Below are positions 7,956 through 16,607 of a DNA stretch of 50,851 nt, one piece after another. Origin of the DNA: Pseudomonadota bacterium (GTDB taxonomy: Bacteria; Myxococcota_A; Polyangia; Polyangiales; JAKSBK01); contig JAKSBK010000307.1 of NCBI GenBank assembly GCA_022361155.1, positions 1 through 50,851 on the forward strand, read 5' to 3'. Position 1 is the stretch's first letter, and each line of letters starts with the position of its first letter. The notes below the pieces were generated by a model that saw nothing but the letters and a program-made list of their open reading frames with translations, was not told the DNA's origin and did no database searches. The position numbers and the translations under genes were made by a program.

Positions 7956-8876
7956 GTGCACCCTACGTTCGGCCATCTGCTCGGGGAACCGATTCCCGCG
8001 TACTTCGTCATGCTCGTGGCGGGGTTCGCAGCGGCAGTGTTCCTGGCTGTGCGCTGCGCTCGAAGGCTGGATATCGATCAGGATCTGTTGATCGATCTCG
8101 CCCTTATTTGCCTTGTGGCTGGGGTCGCTGGCGCGCGTATCTTGCACGTCCTGGCGGACGGCTATTTCTGGGACTACGTCCACTTGTGCACGGACCCCAC
8201 CCAGGTGGTTTGGCGCACGGTCGCCACGCAGCTGGAGTGCGACCAGCTGGGCGGGCGATGGAACGGGGGCGCGCACACATGCCATCCTCCGGGCCGCGAC
8301 TGTTTCGCTTGGGCGAAGTTCTGGAACGGTGGACTGACCTACTATGGCGGGCTGGCCGGGGCTGTAGCGGCCGGCTCGTGGTTCGTTGTTCGAGAGGGGC
8401 TGCCGCTGTGGCGCGTCGTGGATCTTGCCGGCCTGGTTACGCCGCTTGGTATCTTCTTTGGCAGGCTGGGCTGCTTCTTTGCGGGCTGCTGTTTTGGCGT
8501 GACCACGGACTCGGCCATTGGCCTGTCCTTTCCACCAGGGTCTGCCGCGAGCCGCAAGCAGTTCGAATTGCAGCTCCTCGAGAGTAAGGCGCTTGCGTCG
8601 CTGCCGGTACATCCCAGCCAGCTCTACGAGGCTTTGGGCAGCCTGCTGATCGCCATCTACCTGGGCCTGTGGGGTCATCCCAGGAAGCGTTTTGACGGAG
8701 AGGTGTTTTGCCTGTCGGTCGGGCTCTACGCCGCACTCCGCTTTGCGCTGGAGTTTCTGCGCGCCGACGATCGCGGATCGATTGCGGGATGGTCCACGTC
8801 GCAGCTGGTCAGTGTTGGCTTGCTTCTGTGCGTGCTGCCGCTGTGGCACCGGTTGTCTCGACGAGCACCAACCTGA
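7956..8876 (+). CDS. lgt: Prolipoprotein diacylglyceryl transferase
   Basis: Transfers diacylglycerol from phosphatidylglycerol to the lipobox cysteine of prolipoproteins at the inner membrane. The 306-residue protein has the expected multiple membrane segments and the family core: GGLTYYGGLAGA, FFGRLGCFFAGCCFG (usually RIGCFLNGCCYG), VHPSQLYEA and ALRFALEFLR. A Cys-containing insert (about residues 70-115, with LCTDPTQ and THTCHPPGRDC-type residues) separates the second segment from the core and is longer than in E. coli Lgt. The start is GTG 7956, 16 bases after the barrel gene, so it may belong to the preceding operon. The genes around it encode many of its likely substrates. Confidence 0.92.
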   Translation: MHPTFGHLLGEPIPAYFVMLVAGFAAAVFLAVRCARRLDIDQDLLIDLALICLVAGVAGARILHVLADGYFWDYVHLCTDPTQVVWRTVATQLECDQLGGRWNGGAHTCHPPGRDCFAWAKFWNGGLTYYGGLAGAVAAGSWFVVREGLPLWRVVDLAGLVTPLGIFFGRLGCFFAGCCFGVTTDSAIGLSFPPGSAASRKQFELQLLESKALASLPVHPSQLYEALGSLLIAIYLGLWGHPRKRFDGEVFCLSVGLYAALRFALEFLRADDRGSIAGWSTSQLVSVGLLLCVLPLWHRLSRRAPT

Positions 8877-8911
8877 AAAAGCTACGTGTGGTAGAGGGCT
8901 CCGGGTAGCGT

Positions 8912-8925
8912 GCCGCGAGCGCGGC
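8912..8925 (+). terminator. Possible short hairpin after lgt
   Basis: GCCGC and GCGGC form a 5-bp stem with a four-base loop, 35 bases after the lgt stop, followed by TGTTAG and no T-tract. Weak support only. Confidence 0.25.
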
Positions 8926-8951
8926 TGTTAGTGTCCGGGAGCACGCTAGAC

Positions 8952-8971
8952 CAGGAACCAGGAACCAGGGA
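8952..8971 (+). repeat. Short tandem repeat upstream of folD
   Basis: CCAGGAACCAGGAACCAGGG consists of nearly three 7-base CCAGGAA units ending 11 bases before the folD ATG. It is purine-rich and may serve as, or interfere with, the ribosome-binding site. Confidence 0.6.
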
Positions 8972-8981
8972 TCGGGCGAAA

Positions 8982-9839
8982 ATGCCTGGGCAGCTTATCG
9001 ATGGCAAGTCTGTTGCTGCGGCGGTTCGCGAGCAGGTCCGTGGACGGGCCGATGCTTTTGCGGCACGCCACGGACGCCCCCCTGGGCTCGAAGTCGTGCT
9101 GGTGGGTGACGACGCCGCTTCGCAGGTGTACGTCCGAAACAAGGAGCGCGCGAGCGGCAAGGTCGGGATTCGAAGCAACGTTCACCACCTCCCCGCGGAC
9201 ACCACGGCCGGGCGGCTCGGCGAGCTGCTTACCCGTTTGGATGCCGATCCGCTGGTGGACGGCATCCTGCTTCAGATGCCGCTGCCAGGGCAGCTCGATC
9301 CCGATGCCATGCTCAGCCAGATTCGCGCTGGGAAGGACGTAGACGGGCTGACGAACGAAAGCGTGGCTCGACTGGTGTGCGACCAGCCTGGTTTGAGACC
9401 CTGTACGCCGCTCGGGTGCATGCGGCTGCTGGCGGAGGCAGGCTGTGATCCACAGGGGAAGCACGCCGTTATCGTGGGTCGTAGCAAGCTCGTGGGCAAA
9501 CCGTTGGCGCACTTGCTGCTGCAGCGCAACGCAACGGTCACGGTTGCGCATTCCCGAACCAAGTCGCTCGCTGACGTGGTGCAACAGGGCGACATCGTGG
9601 TAGCCGCTGCCGGTCGAGCGGGACTGGTGCGGGGTGCCTGGATCAAGCCGGGGGCCGTCGTGATCGACGTGGGAATTAACAGAGACGCGGAAGGCCGACT
9701 CCGAGGAGACGTGGATTTCGAGGCTGCAAGGGAGCGAGCCAGCTGGATCACGCCGGTTCCAGGTGGGGTCGGACCCATGACCATTGCGATGCTGCTCAGC
9801 AACACCGTGGACGCTGCCAACGCCCGCCTCGGCCACTAG
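8982..9839 (+). CDS. folD: Bifunctional methylenetetrahydrofolate dehydrogenase / methenyltetrahydrofolate cyclohydrolase
   Basis: Interconverts 5,10-methylene-, 5,10-methenyl- and 10-formyl-tetrahydrofolate in the cytoplasm, supplying one-carbon units for purines and formyl-Met. The 285-residue length is normal. Visible signatures are SQVYVRNKERA with the catalytic Lys, DGILLQMPLPGQLD with the conserved Gln, the GKDVDGLT Asp, PCTPLGCMRLL, the NADP loop VIVGRSKLVGKP and the terminal PVPGGVGPMT. The ATG at 8982 gives the usual N-terminus (GQLIDGKSVA). It stands between lgt and the copper-protein operon with no obvious partner. Confidence 0.95.
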   Translation: MPGQLIDGKSVAAAVREQVRGRADAFAARHGRPPGLEVVLVGDDAASQVYVRNKERASGKVGIRSNVHHLPADTTAGRLGELLTRLDADPLVDGILLQMPLPGQLDPDAMLSQIRAGKDVDGLTNESVARLVCDQPGLRPCTPLGCMRLLAEAGCDPQGKHAVIVGRSKLVGKPLAHLLLQRNATVTVAHSRTKSLADVVQQGDIVVAAAGRAGLVRGAWIKPGAVVIDVGINRDAEGRLRGDVDFEAARERASWITPVPGGVGPMTIAMLLSNTVDAANARLGH

Positions 9840-10046
9840 AGGTACAACGACCAGAGCGCTGAACGGGTTGGTACCAGGCGGCTTGAAATCGGCTTGCCGG
9901 CCGGCTAGGTTGGGCTTCCATCGTGGCAGAGGGAGGCCAGTACCGGTTGCAGCACGTGCCAGGCAACGGAACGCGCAGGAGCTGGGGCAAGCGAGCGCCC
10001 GAGCGGTGCATGTTGGTCAACGGACGATAATCAGGAGGAGCGGCTA

Positions 10047-11879
10047 ATGCGTGAGATAGGGAACACCCCTCTGGTGGTTGAGACCAAGGCCTTGTTGTTT
10101 GCGTTGTTGTTTGTGTTGTTGATCGGCTGCGCCGGTGATGCGGGTCCTGCCGGCGAGCCGGGGGCGCCGGGTGAAGCGGGTCCTGCGGGTCCTGCGGGCG
10201 ATCCGGGGCCGGCACCGAGCGAGGCACAGATAGCAGGTGTGATCGACAACGTCCTCGGCGGCTGTCGCGGCCTCACGCTAAGCGCCCAGGAGTGGGATGA
10301 GGTCTTCGAGATCGGACAATTCATCGCTTCTGGCGAGGAACGCGAGGTGTGTTCCCTCCATCGGACGGGGCCAGAGGATCTGTTCATGAGCGAGTCCGAG
10401 GTGATCATGAACAAGGGCTCGCACCATGGCTTGCTGTTTCTCACCGGCTACACGGAGGTGCCCGCCAAGGACCTGAAGGGGGAGCCGGTCGAGCTGGGCA
10501 AGGTCGTCCCCTGCGAGGATGCGCCGAATTCCCGATTCGACGTGACCTCGGTGCTCTCGGGCAGCCAAGGTACGGGCAACCTCACGGCCGACGGGCAAAT
10601 CCCCGAAGGCGTGGCCTTGAGGATCCCAGCGAACTCCCTCGTGGTCATGAACTACCATCTGCTGAACGCAACGGACGAGGACCTGAGCGCCTGCATGAAG
10701 ATCGGGCTCAAGGGCATTCCCAGGGCCGAAGTTCAGCAGGAGGCTGGGGTGCTGTTCTTCTATAATCCCTTCATTAGCGTTCCGGCACAAGGGATGGCTC
10801 GGGCCCGGATGGCATGTCCCATGACGCAGGACATTCAGCTTGGGAGCGCGGTCTCGCACATGCACGCCCGGGGCGTGGGCTACAGCGCCCGTTGGCTCGA
10901 TGCGAGCCCCTACGACCCCAGCAGCTCGACGATTCAGATGCTCTACGAGACCACGGAGTGGGAGGCGCCGGAGCCGAGGGTGTTCGAAACGCCGCTGGAG
11001 CTGAAGACGGGACAGTGGATAGACTACGAGTGTCAGTACGAAAACCCAGAGCAACGTGACGTTGCGCAGGGGCTCGATACGAGCGATGAGATGTGCATGT
11101 TCATCGGCTTGTACTGGCCCAAAAACGATGCGCTCTCGAATTGCGCCATGGAACGGGACGAGGGCATCGTCAATGCGGGCTACAACATCGGAGACGGGGC
11201 GCTGTCGGGAGCCGGTTTCCTGGAGTGCCTGTGGAACGGTCCGCTCGACTTCGAAACCTGTGGCTCCAAGCGCTGCAGGTCGCCCGAGGACCGCTACGCG
11301 ACCCAAGCCTGTTTCACCCAGAGCTGCGAGGCCGTCGGGCAGTTCAGCCGAGCCTATTTGGATTGCGCCGGCGACAACCTGGACACCTGCCAACGGCAGT
11401 GCACTGCGGCCGCCAGCGAGTACCAGACCTTGTGTGCGATCACGGCAGTGGCGGAGGGCGGCTGCGCCGAGAAGTTCGGCAGCGATGGCTCCGACGGTAC
11501 CTGCGCCACCTCAGCTGAAAGCTTGCACGAGGCTGAAGCACGCTGCCGGCAGGCTACCCGCCAACAGGCCCTCGACCAGGTCTGTCGCGGATTGCCGCAG
11601 GCGGCCGGGGGCTGTGCCGAGGTCTGCGATGTGCCGGATGCGATGGCTTGCAGCGCTTGCCTGGGCAGCGTGGATTTCGTCCAGACCAACACAAGCTGCC
11701 GCAACGTGCGCAGCCTGCGCTGCCTCGGGGAGCAGGTGCAGGCCGTGGCCGAGAGCTGCGTCAAGGAGTGCTTCGCCGAGTGCCTGCCGCAGGCCATCGG
11801 CACCTGCACCATCGATTGCCTCAGCTCGGGGCCTTGCGGGACCGAAACCAGCGGATTGCTTGGAGCCACCTGCAAGTGA
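10047..11879 (+). CDS. Lipoprotein with collagen-like linker, copper type II monooxygenase-like core and Cys-rich tail
   Basis: A 610-residue protein. A lipoprotein signal (ALLFVLLIGC) is followed by a collagen-like Gly-X-Y stretch (about residues 30-56). The core matches the peptidylglycine/dopamine monooxygenase type: HH at 126-127, H204 in NYHLLN, HMH at 271/273 and a Met in SDEMC (M349). Both the order and the spacing of these ligands agree with the two copper sites CuH (His, His, His) and CuM (His, His, Met). From about residue 385 to the end comes an unrecognised tail with roughly thirty cysteines, probably disulphide-bonded. AGGAGGAG lies just before the ATG. The stop overlaps the next gene's GTG. 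It likely acts at the cell surface or in the periplasm as an ascorbate- or other-reductant-dependent hydroxylase; the substrate is unknown. Confidence 0.82.
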   Translation: MREIGNTPLVVETKALLFALLFVLLIGCAGDAGPAGEPGAPGEAGPAGPAGDPGPAPSEAQIAGVIDNVLGGCRGLTLSAQEWDEVFEIGQFIASGEEREVCSLHRTGPEDLFMSESEVIMNKGSHHGLLFLTGYTEVPAKDLKGEPVELGKVVPCEDAPNSRFDVTSVLSGSQGTGNLTADGQIPEGVALRIPANSLVVMNYHLLNATDEDLSACMKIGLKGIPRAEVQQEAGVLFFYNPFISVPAQGMARARMACPMTQDIQLGSAVSHMHARGVGYSARWLDASPYDPSSSTIQMLYETTEWEAPEPRVFETPLELKTGQWIDYECQYENPEQRDVAQGLDTSDEMCMFIGLYWPKNDALSNCAMERDEGIVNAGYNIGDGALSGAGFLECLWNGPLDFETCGSKRCRSPEDRYATQACFTQSCEAVGQFSRAYLDCAGDNLDTCQRQCTAAASEYQTLCAITAVAEGGCAEKFGSDGSDGTCATSAESLHEAEARCRQATRQQALDQVCRGLPQAAGGCAEVCDVPDAMACSACLGSVDFVQTNTSCRNVRSLRCLGEQVQAVAESCVKECFAECLPQAIGTCTIDCLSSGPCGTETSGLLGATCK

Positions 11880-12481
11880 GTCGGCCGGCGCCGGAGGCTG
11901 CGGCGCTGCTTGCCCTGGGACTGGGATTGCTGGTCGTGGCCGGCTGCGACTCGGAACAAGCTCAGGTTCCAGCCGACGCCGGCTCGGAGCCTGGATTGGA
12001 TGCCGGAGGGGGCGCGGGCGGGCGTGGCTCCGACGCTGCAAGCGACGCCCCGCCAGGCGAGCCCGGAAGCGACGCCGGCGCTTGTGGTGCAGGCCAGACA
12101 CGCTGCGGAAAGCGCTGCATCGATCCGATCACTCCGGACATCCAGTCGCTGCACAAGAGCATCTTCAAGACGAGCTGCGGGCTCAGTACCTCCTGCCACG
12201 CCGGCGGCTCGGCGAAAGAGGGGTTGAGGATGGCGACGGTGTCGGACGTATTCGACACCGCCGTTCGGCAGCCCTCTCGCCAGCGGCCGGCCGTCGCAAT
12301 CATCGAGCCCGGTGATCCTGGCAAGAGCTACCTGCTCAACAAACTGAGCGGAATGGACATCGCCGCCCGGGGCAGCACAGGCATCCCTGCCACCGCCATG
12401 CCGCCGCCTCCGAACGGCATGCTCTGCGAGCACAAGATTCGTATGATCGAGCAATGGATCGCGCAAGGCGCGAAACGCTGA
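11876..12481 (+). CDS. Exported lipoprotein with cytochrome-like Cys-His motif (CX5CH)
   Basis: A 201-residue protein from GTG 11876, coupled to the upstream copper protein as GTGA. The signal LGLGLLVVAGC is a good lipobox. A Gly/Ala/Asp-rich linker (about residues 25-75) leads to a compact domain: CGKRCIDP, IFKTSCGLSTSCHAGG, IIEPGDPGKSYLLNKL, TAMPPPPNGMLC and MIEQWIAQGA. This is the myxobacterial and planctomycete cytochrome-like pattern, but the Cys-His site is CGLSTSCH and not CXXCH, so heme c attachment is uncertain; the cysteines may be disulphide-bonded or bind metal. It likely partners the copper protein, perhaps as an electron donor; that role is inferred only from position. Confidence 0.78.
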   Translation: MSRPAPEAAALLALGLGLLVVAGCDSEQAQVPADAGSEPGLDAGGGAGGRGSDAASDAPPGEPGSDAGACGAGQTRCGKRCIDPITPDIQSLHKSIFKTSCGLSTSCHAGGSAKEGLRMATVSDVFDTAVRQPSRQRPAVAIIEPGDPGKSYLLNKLSGMDIAARGSTGIPATAMPPPPNGMLCEHKIRMIEQWIAQGAKR

Positions 12482-13134
12482 CCTCGTGTCTCGACTCCTG
12501 TCCGCGCCTCGGGCGAGCGGTGCTGCTTTGGCTGCTCGCGGGCTGCTCGGGCGGCGATGCCTCCACCGGCGCCGTGCCGCTGCCTGCAGGAGCAGACGCT
12601 GGCCGTGACGCCCTCGTGACGGACGCCGCGGCGCCGGATGCCCCCGGGGCCGATGGCGGAGCCGGACCCTTGCGGCAGCGCCGGATGCTCGTGAGTCATC
12701 GCCTCTGGCGTCCCGCAAGCTCGGCGGAGGATCCTTCCAGCCACAGGCCGAGCTCCATCGCGTGCGATCGCAGGTCCTACGGACGTGAGATCTTGGCGGG
12801 CGAAGAAGCCTTCTTCGTGAAGACCGACAAGTGCAACTACATGGCGGCGCGTCAATCCACGATCGTCGATATCCGCAAGGGCGATCGAATCAAGCTGCGG
12901 CTCTGGCACTTCCGCCTCACTGCACCGCCAGGCGCCCGGGTCCACAGCGCTCTGTGGATCGGGGATCACGTGGTGCTGGACAAGCACTTGCCGATCCCGC
13001 GCAAAAGCGGGTTGATCAGCAAGACCTGGATCGCCCCCCAGGATATCGCCGCGGGTGCGCAGGTCCTCTTTCACATTCACAATCATGGCGACAACGAATA
13101 CGACCTTGTCGAGCTCAGCACCGGCTCGCCGTAA
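12454..13134 (+). CDS. Lipoprotein of unknown function with HIHNH motif
   Basis: A 226-residue protein overlapping the previous gene by 28 bases. I use ATG 12454 because it gives a signal peptide of about 30 residues ending in LLWLLAGC, a strong lipobox, and no better in-frame start follows. The linker is rich in Ala, Asp and Gly. The C-terminal domain (about residues 100-226) looks like an all-beta fold: DKCNYMAARQ, KLRLWHFRLTAPPG, HSALWIGDHVVL and HIHNHGDNEYDLVELS. The three His in HIHNH are a plausible metal site. I cannot name a family. Its place as third gene after the copper monooxygenase-like protein suggests an accessory or metal-handling role. Confidence 0.72.
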   Translation: MDRARRETLTSCLDSCPRLGRAVLLWLLAGCSGGDASTGAVPLPAGADAGRDALVTDAAAPDAPGADGGAGPLRQRRMLVSHRLWRPASSAEDPSSHRPSSIACDRRSYGREILAGEEAFFVKTDKCNYMAARQSTIVDIRKGDRIKLRLWHFRLTAPPGARVHSALWIGDHVVLDKHLPIPRKSGLISKTWIAPQDIAAGAQVLFHIHNHGDNEYDLVELSTGSP

Positions 13135-13164
13135 CCGTTGACCGAGTTGTTCGCGGCGACGACG

Positions 13165-13184
13165 GCTCGGGCAGCGTTCCGAGC
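13165..13184. terminator. Possible bidirectional terminator hairpin
   Basis: GCTCGG and CCGAGC form a 6-bp stem with an 8-base loop in the gap between the converging lipoprotein and dppA genes. There is no clear T-tract, so the call rests on position and symmetry. Confidence 0.3.
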
Positions 13185-13211
13185 GGCTTTGCACAAGGCG
13201 CTGACTTGGAA

Positions 13212-14039
13212 CTACGCCGGAATCGTGCTCGCGCCCAGCAGCATCCAGGCTCGCAGGACGCTCAGCAGGGTGGCGGGATCCGGTGCCTGGTAGCGGAGCG
13301 TTCTTGCAGAAGCACGGACGGTTTTGGGAAGGAGCTCGCAGGCGTCGGCCATCGCGCTGGTGACACAATCGGTTTCCAGCAAGAGCGGCCCGTCGACAAC
13401 GAACGGTCGCAGTTCTCCGGCTCTGCGGCAGACCCGGGTGGCTGCCGCTCGAATCCGTGCCCGGGCGGTCTTCGGGTGCTGGGATTGCGCCGAATAGCGG
13501 GACAGCGCGCGCTTGACGGCTACCGTTTCGATTCCGTCGATCAGCTCGGCAGACTGAATACAGGTGGTTTCGTCGCCGGTGACGAGACCGACGGGCGTTT
13601 GGTGCTGGCCACAGACGAGCGCGTTGAGGCCCGCCTCGTTGAAAGGGCGACCGTTGATGCGGACGCTGGCTGCGACTCGACCGGCATAGGTGTGATCCAG
13701 GATGGCCAGGGCCGTGCCGGCGCCGGCGTGATAGCCGACGAACAAGGCAACGTCGAAGCCCGCGTCGACTCCAGCCACCATCGAGTGCGGTTTGAGCGAG
13801 CCGGACAAGATTTCGACGCGTTCGTCGAGCTCGTCGAGCAGCAGATTGCGCATGTCCCCGTGCGAGTCGTTGACAAGCACGTGGGCTGCGCCTGCGTCGA
13901 AAGCTCCGAGTGCGGCCGCGTTGGCTTCGGCGGTCATCCAGTGCCGTGCGAGCTCGAAGTCAGCGGCGCCACGCCGGCAATGATCGGCGTGCACGACTCC
14001 GGCCACGCCCTCCATGTCGATCGATATGTAGGTTCGCAT
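13212..14039 (-). CDS. dppA: D-aminopeptidase, DppA type (M55 family)
   Basis: A zinc peptidase of 275 residues that removes N-terminal D-amino acids from small peptides, in Bacillus linked to use of cell-wall D-Ala peptides. The N-terminus reads MRTYISIDMEGVAGV, giving the zinc ligands D8 and E10. The other expected ligands are visible in NDSHGDMRN (His), GYHAGAG (His) and RPFNEAGLNA (Glu). No signal peptide is seen, so it is cytoplasmic. It is oriented against the lipoprotein operon and divergent from parC. Unlike in Bacillus, no dipeptide transporter genes accompany it here. Confidence 0.88.
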   Translation of the reverse strand: MRTYISIDMEGVAGVVHADHCRRGAADFELARHWMTAEANAAALGAFDAGAAHVLVNDSHGDMRNLLLDELDERVEILSGSLKPHSMVAGVDAGFDVALFVGYHAGAGTALAILDHTYAGRVAASVRINGRPFNEAGLNALVCGQHQTPVGLVTGDETTCIQSAELIDGIETVAVKRALSRYSAQSQHPKTARARIRAAATRVCRRAGELRPFVVDGPLLLETDCVTSAMADACELLPKTVRASARTLRYQAPDPATLLSVLRAWMLLGASTIPA

Positions 14040-14237
14040 GGTGTTTCGGTGCTAGCCCGTTTTGGGATCCTGCGCCAGCCCGGGCCGGTCGTGACTCGCC
14101 GCCGCCCTGGTGCAGCCCTCCAGCGTGCCGACCCTCGCGGCTGGCTTCTCGGGCATGTGCATGTTTCTTGCGTTCGAGCGGTCTGCGCTGCTACATGCTT
14201 GTTCAGTGGATGCGGCTCTCACGCCTTAGGAGATGAC

Positions 14238-16607
14238 GTGGCACGGCGAAGACAGAATCAGCTCAAGCTGTTCGAGGGAGGTGCGGGTGCGGCGGGACCA
14301 CCGGTGATCGACGACGCGCCTCTGGTGCAGGAGGCGCGACGCCGTTACCTGCATTACGCGCTCAGCGTCATCACCTCGCGCGCACTGCCCGACGTGCGGG
14401 ACGGGCTCAAGCCTGTCCAGCGCCGCATTCTCTTCACGATGTACAGGGAACTGCGGCTGCGGCACGACGCCAAGCCGCGCAAGTGCGCGGCCATAGTGGG
14501 GGACGTCATGGGTAAGTACCATCCGCATGGAGACACGGCGCTCTACGACGCCCTGGTGCGGCTTGCCCAGCCCTTTGTGATGCGCGCGCCGCTGGTCGAA
14601 GGCCACGGCAATTTCGGGTCGCCGGACGGAGACGCCGCCGCAGCCATGCGCTACACCGAGGCGCGATTGCAGGCGCTCGCTGATGAGCTGCTTCGCGAGC
14701 TCGGACAGCAAACGGTCGCGTACCGGCCCAGCTACGACGCAATGCGCTTCGAGCCTGTGGTCTTGCCGGCACGCTTTCCGAACCTGCTGGTCAATGGCTC
14801 CCAGGGCATCGCCGTGGGCATGGCCACCTCGATTCCGCCTCACAACCTCGGCGAGGTCGTCAAAGCCTGCGTGGCGCTGATCGACGACCCAGAGCTCAGC
14901 CTGCGCCAGCTGCTCCGGTCCATTCGCGGGCCGGATTTCCCAACCGGGGGAGAGCTCCTCGGCACCAAAGGGGAGCTCGCAGCGATCTACGCCTGCGGCC
15001 AGGGCACGCTGAAGCTGCGCGCGACCTGGCGTGGGGTGGAGTCGCGTCGCGGGGGCTCCATCGTGATCGATACCATTCCCTATGGAGTGGAACGCGGCAC
15101 GATCGTCAAGCGGGTCGCCGACGTGATAGTGGCGCGCAAGCTACCGGGCGCGGTGGATGTCCGCGACGAGAGCACCGAGGAGTGCCGCATCGTGATCGAG
15201 CTCAAGAAGGACGCCGACCCGCAGCTGGTCATGGCCTACCTCTACAAGCACACCCCGCTCGCGAGCAACGTGCAGGTCAACCTCACCTGTCTCGTCCCCA
15301 CAGCCAATCCCGACATCGCGGCACCGTCGCGGGTCGATCTGCTCACGCTGCTGCGCCATTTCCTCGCGTTTCGCATGGAGGTCGTCACGAAGCGGCTCCA
15401 GTACGAGCTCGACGAATTGCTCAAGCGCATCCATGTTCTCGAGGGCCTGGAAATCGTCTTCGACGCGCTCGATGAAGCTATTCGCATCATCCGCCGCGCG
15501 GAAGGCAGGCAGGACGCCGCCGGCAGGTTGATGAAGCGCTTCGATCTGGATCAGGCGCAGGTGGATGCGATCCTGGAGCTACGTTTGTACAGGCTGGCAC
15601 AACTCGAGATCTTGATGATCCGCAAAGAGCTCAAGGACAAGCGCAAGGATGCCGCCCGCATTGCGCAGCTGCTCGAGAGTCCCGCCGCGCGCTGGAAGCT
15701 GATCCGAGCCGAGCTGTTGGAGCTGGCCGACACGTATCGCGATCCGCGGCGCACCCGGGTTCGTGCAGAGGTTGACGAACCCGAATACGACGCGGAAGCG
15801 TACATCGTGCAGGAGGATGCCGTCGCGCTGTTGACACAACAGGGCTGGATCAAGCGCCAGCGCGAGGTCAAGGATCTCAAGGCGACCCGGATGCGTGATG
15901 GCGACAGCCTGTTGGATGTGGCAGCTGGCTCCACCAAAGCCTGTGTCGCCCTGTTTTCGAATCAGGGCAGCTGCTACGTATGTCGCGTCATCGACATTCC
16001 CGCGACCAGCGGTTACGGCGTCCCGGTGCAGAAGCTGTTCAAGTTGGGGGACGGTGAGCGAATCGTCGCGATGCTCGGTCTCGACTCGCGCGTTCTGGAT
16101 GTGCCAGAGGCTTCGGAGGAAGCGACCGAGCCGGAGGCACCCTTTGCTTTGGCGGTGACACGACGGGGGTTGACGTTGCGCTTTTCCTTGCGCGGTCATC
16201 GCGACCCCAGCACTCGCAGCGGCCGCAAGTTCATGCGAGTCGGCAAGAACGATGAAGTGCTCTACGTCGGGGTCTGCGATCCGGGCGATCCGGTTGCGTG
16301 CGTTACGCAGCAGGGCAGGGCGGTGATCTGCGACTCGGATGAGATCGCGCTGCTGTCGGGTCCGGGTAAGGGGGTGATTCTGATCCGCCTGCAGGAAAAC
16401 GACGCGGTGATCGGGGCCAGAGTGTTGGGGCAAGAGGACGCTGCCTTGGTTGCGCTGCGTGAGGGCGGCAAGGCCTACAAGATAACGACGCGGCGCTATC
16501 AGACCGCCGCGCGCGCCGGCAAGGGATACGTGCTGTTCAAGCGCGGTAGCTTTGTGGCAGTGCAAGCACCGGAGCTCGTCGTGCCACAACTGGAGGAACC
16601 GGCGTGA
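14238..16607 (+). CDS. parC: DNA topoisomerase IV subunit A
   Basis: Breakage-reunion subunit of the type IIA topoisomerase that decatenates daughter chromosomes. The 789 residues begin at GTG 14238, with TTAGGAGATGAC just upstream. The open frame continues far to the left without resemblance to the family. Signatures are [32 protein letters not shown], the catalytic Tyr in [26 protein letters not shown] and PTGGEL. The C-terminal half is a beta-propeller with repeated blades ([36 protein letters not shown]). I see no QRRGGKG GyrA box, which favours ParC over GyrA. It is translationally coupled to parE (GTGA). Confidence 0.92.
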   Translation: MARRRQNQLKLFEGGAGAAGPPVIDDAPLVQEARRRYLHYALSVITSRALPDVRDGLKPVQRRILFTMYRELRLRHDAKPRKCAAIVGDVMGKYHPHGDTALYDALVRLAQPFVMRAPLVEGHGNFGSPDGDAAAAMRYTEARLQALADELLRELGQQTVAYRPSYDAMRFEPVVLPARFPNLLVNGSQGIAVGMATSIPPHNLGEVVKACVALIDDPELSLRQLLRSIRGPDFPTGGELLGTKGELAAIYACGQGTLKLRATWRGVESRRGGSIVIDTIPYGVERGTIVKRVADVIVARKLPGAVDVRDESTEECRIVIELKKDADPQLVMAYLYKHTPLASNVQVNLTCLVPTANPDIAAPSRVDLLTLLRHFLAFRMEVVTKRLQYELDELLKRIHVLEGLEIVFDALDEAIRIIRRAEGRQDAAGRLMKRFDLDQAQVDAILELRLYRLAQLEILMIRKELKDKRKDAARIAQLLESPAARWKLIRAELLELADTYRDPRRTRVRAEVDEPEYDAEAYIVQEDAVALLTQQGWIKRQREVKDLKATRMRDGDSLLDVAAGSTKACVALFSNQGSCYVCRVIDIPATSGYGVPVQKLFKLGDGERIVAMLGLDSRVLDVPEASEEATEPEAPFALAVTRRGLTLRFSLRGHRDPSTRSGRKFMRVGKNDEVLYVGVCDPGDPVACVTQQGRAVICDSDEIALLSGPGKGVILIRLQENDAVIGARVLGQEDAALVALREGGKAYKITTRRYQTAARAGKGYVLFKRGSFVAVQAPELVVPQLEEPA

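Noticed and set aside
12831-14237. Upstream extension of the parC frame over 469 codons
   Set aside because: It runs through the previous lipoprotein gene and antisense to dppA; the family start and ribosome-binding site are at 14238.
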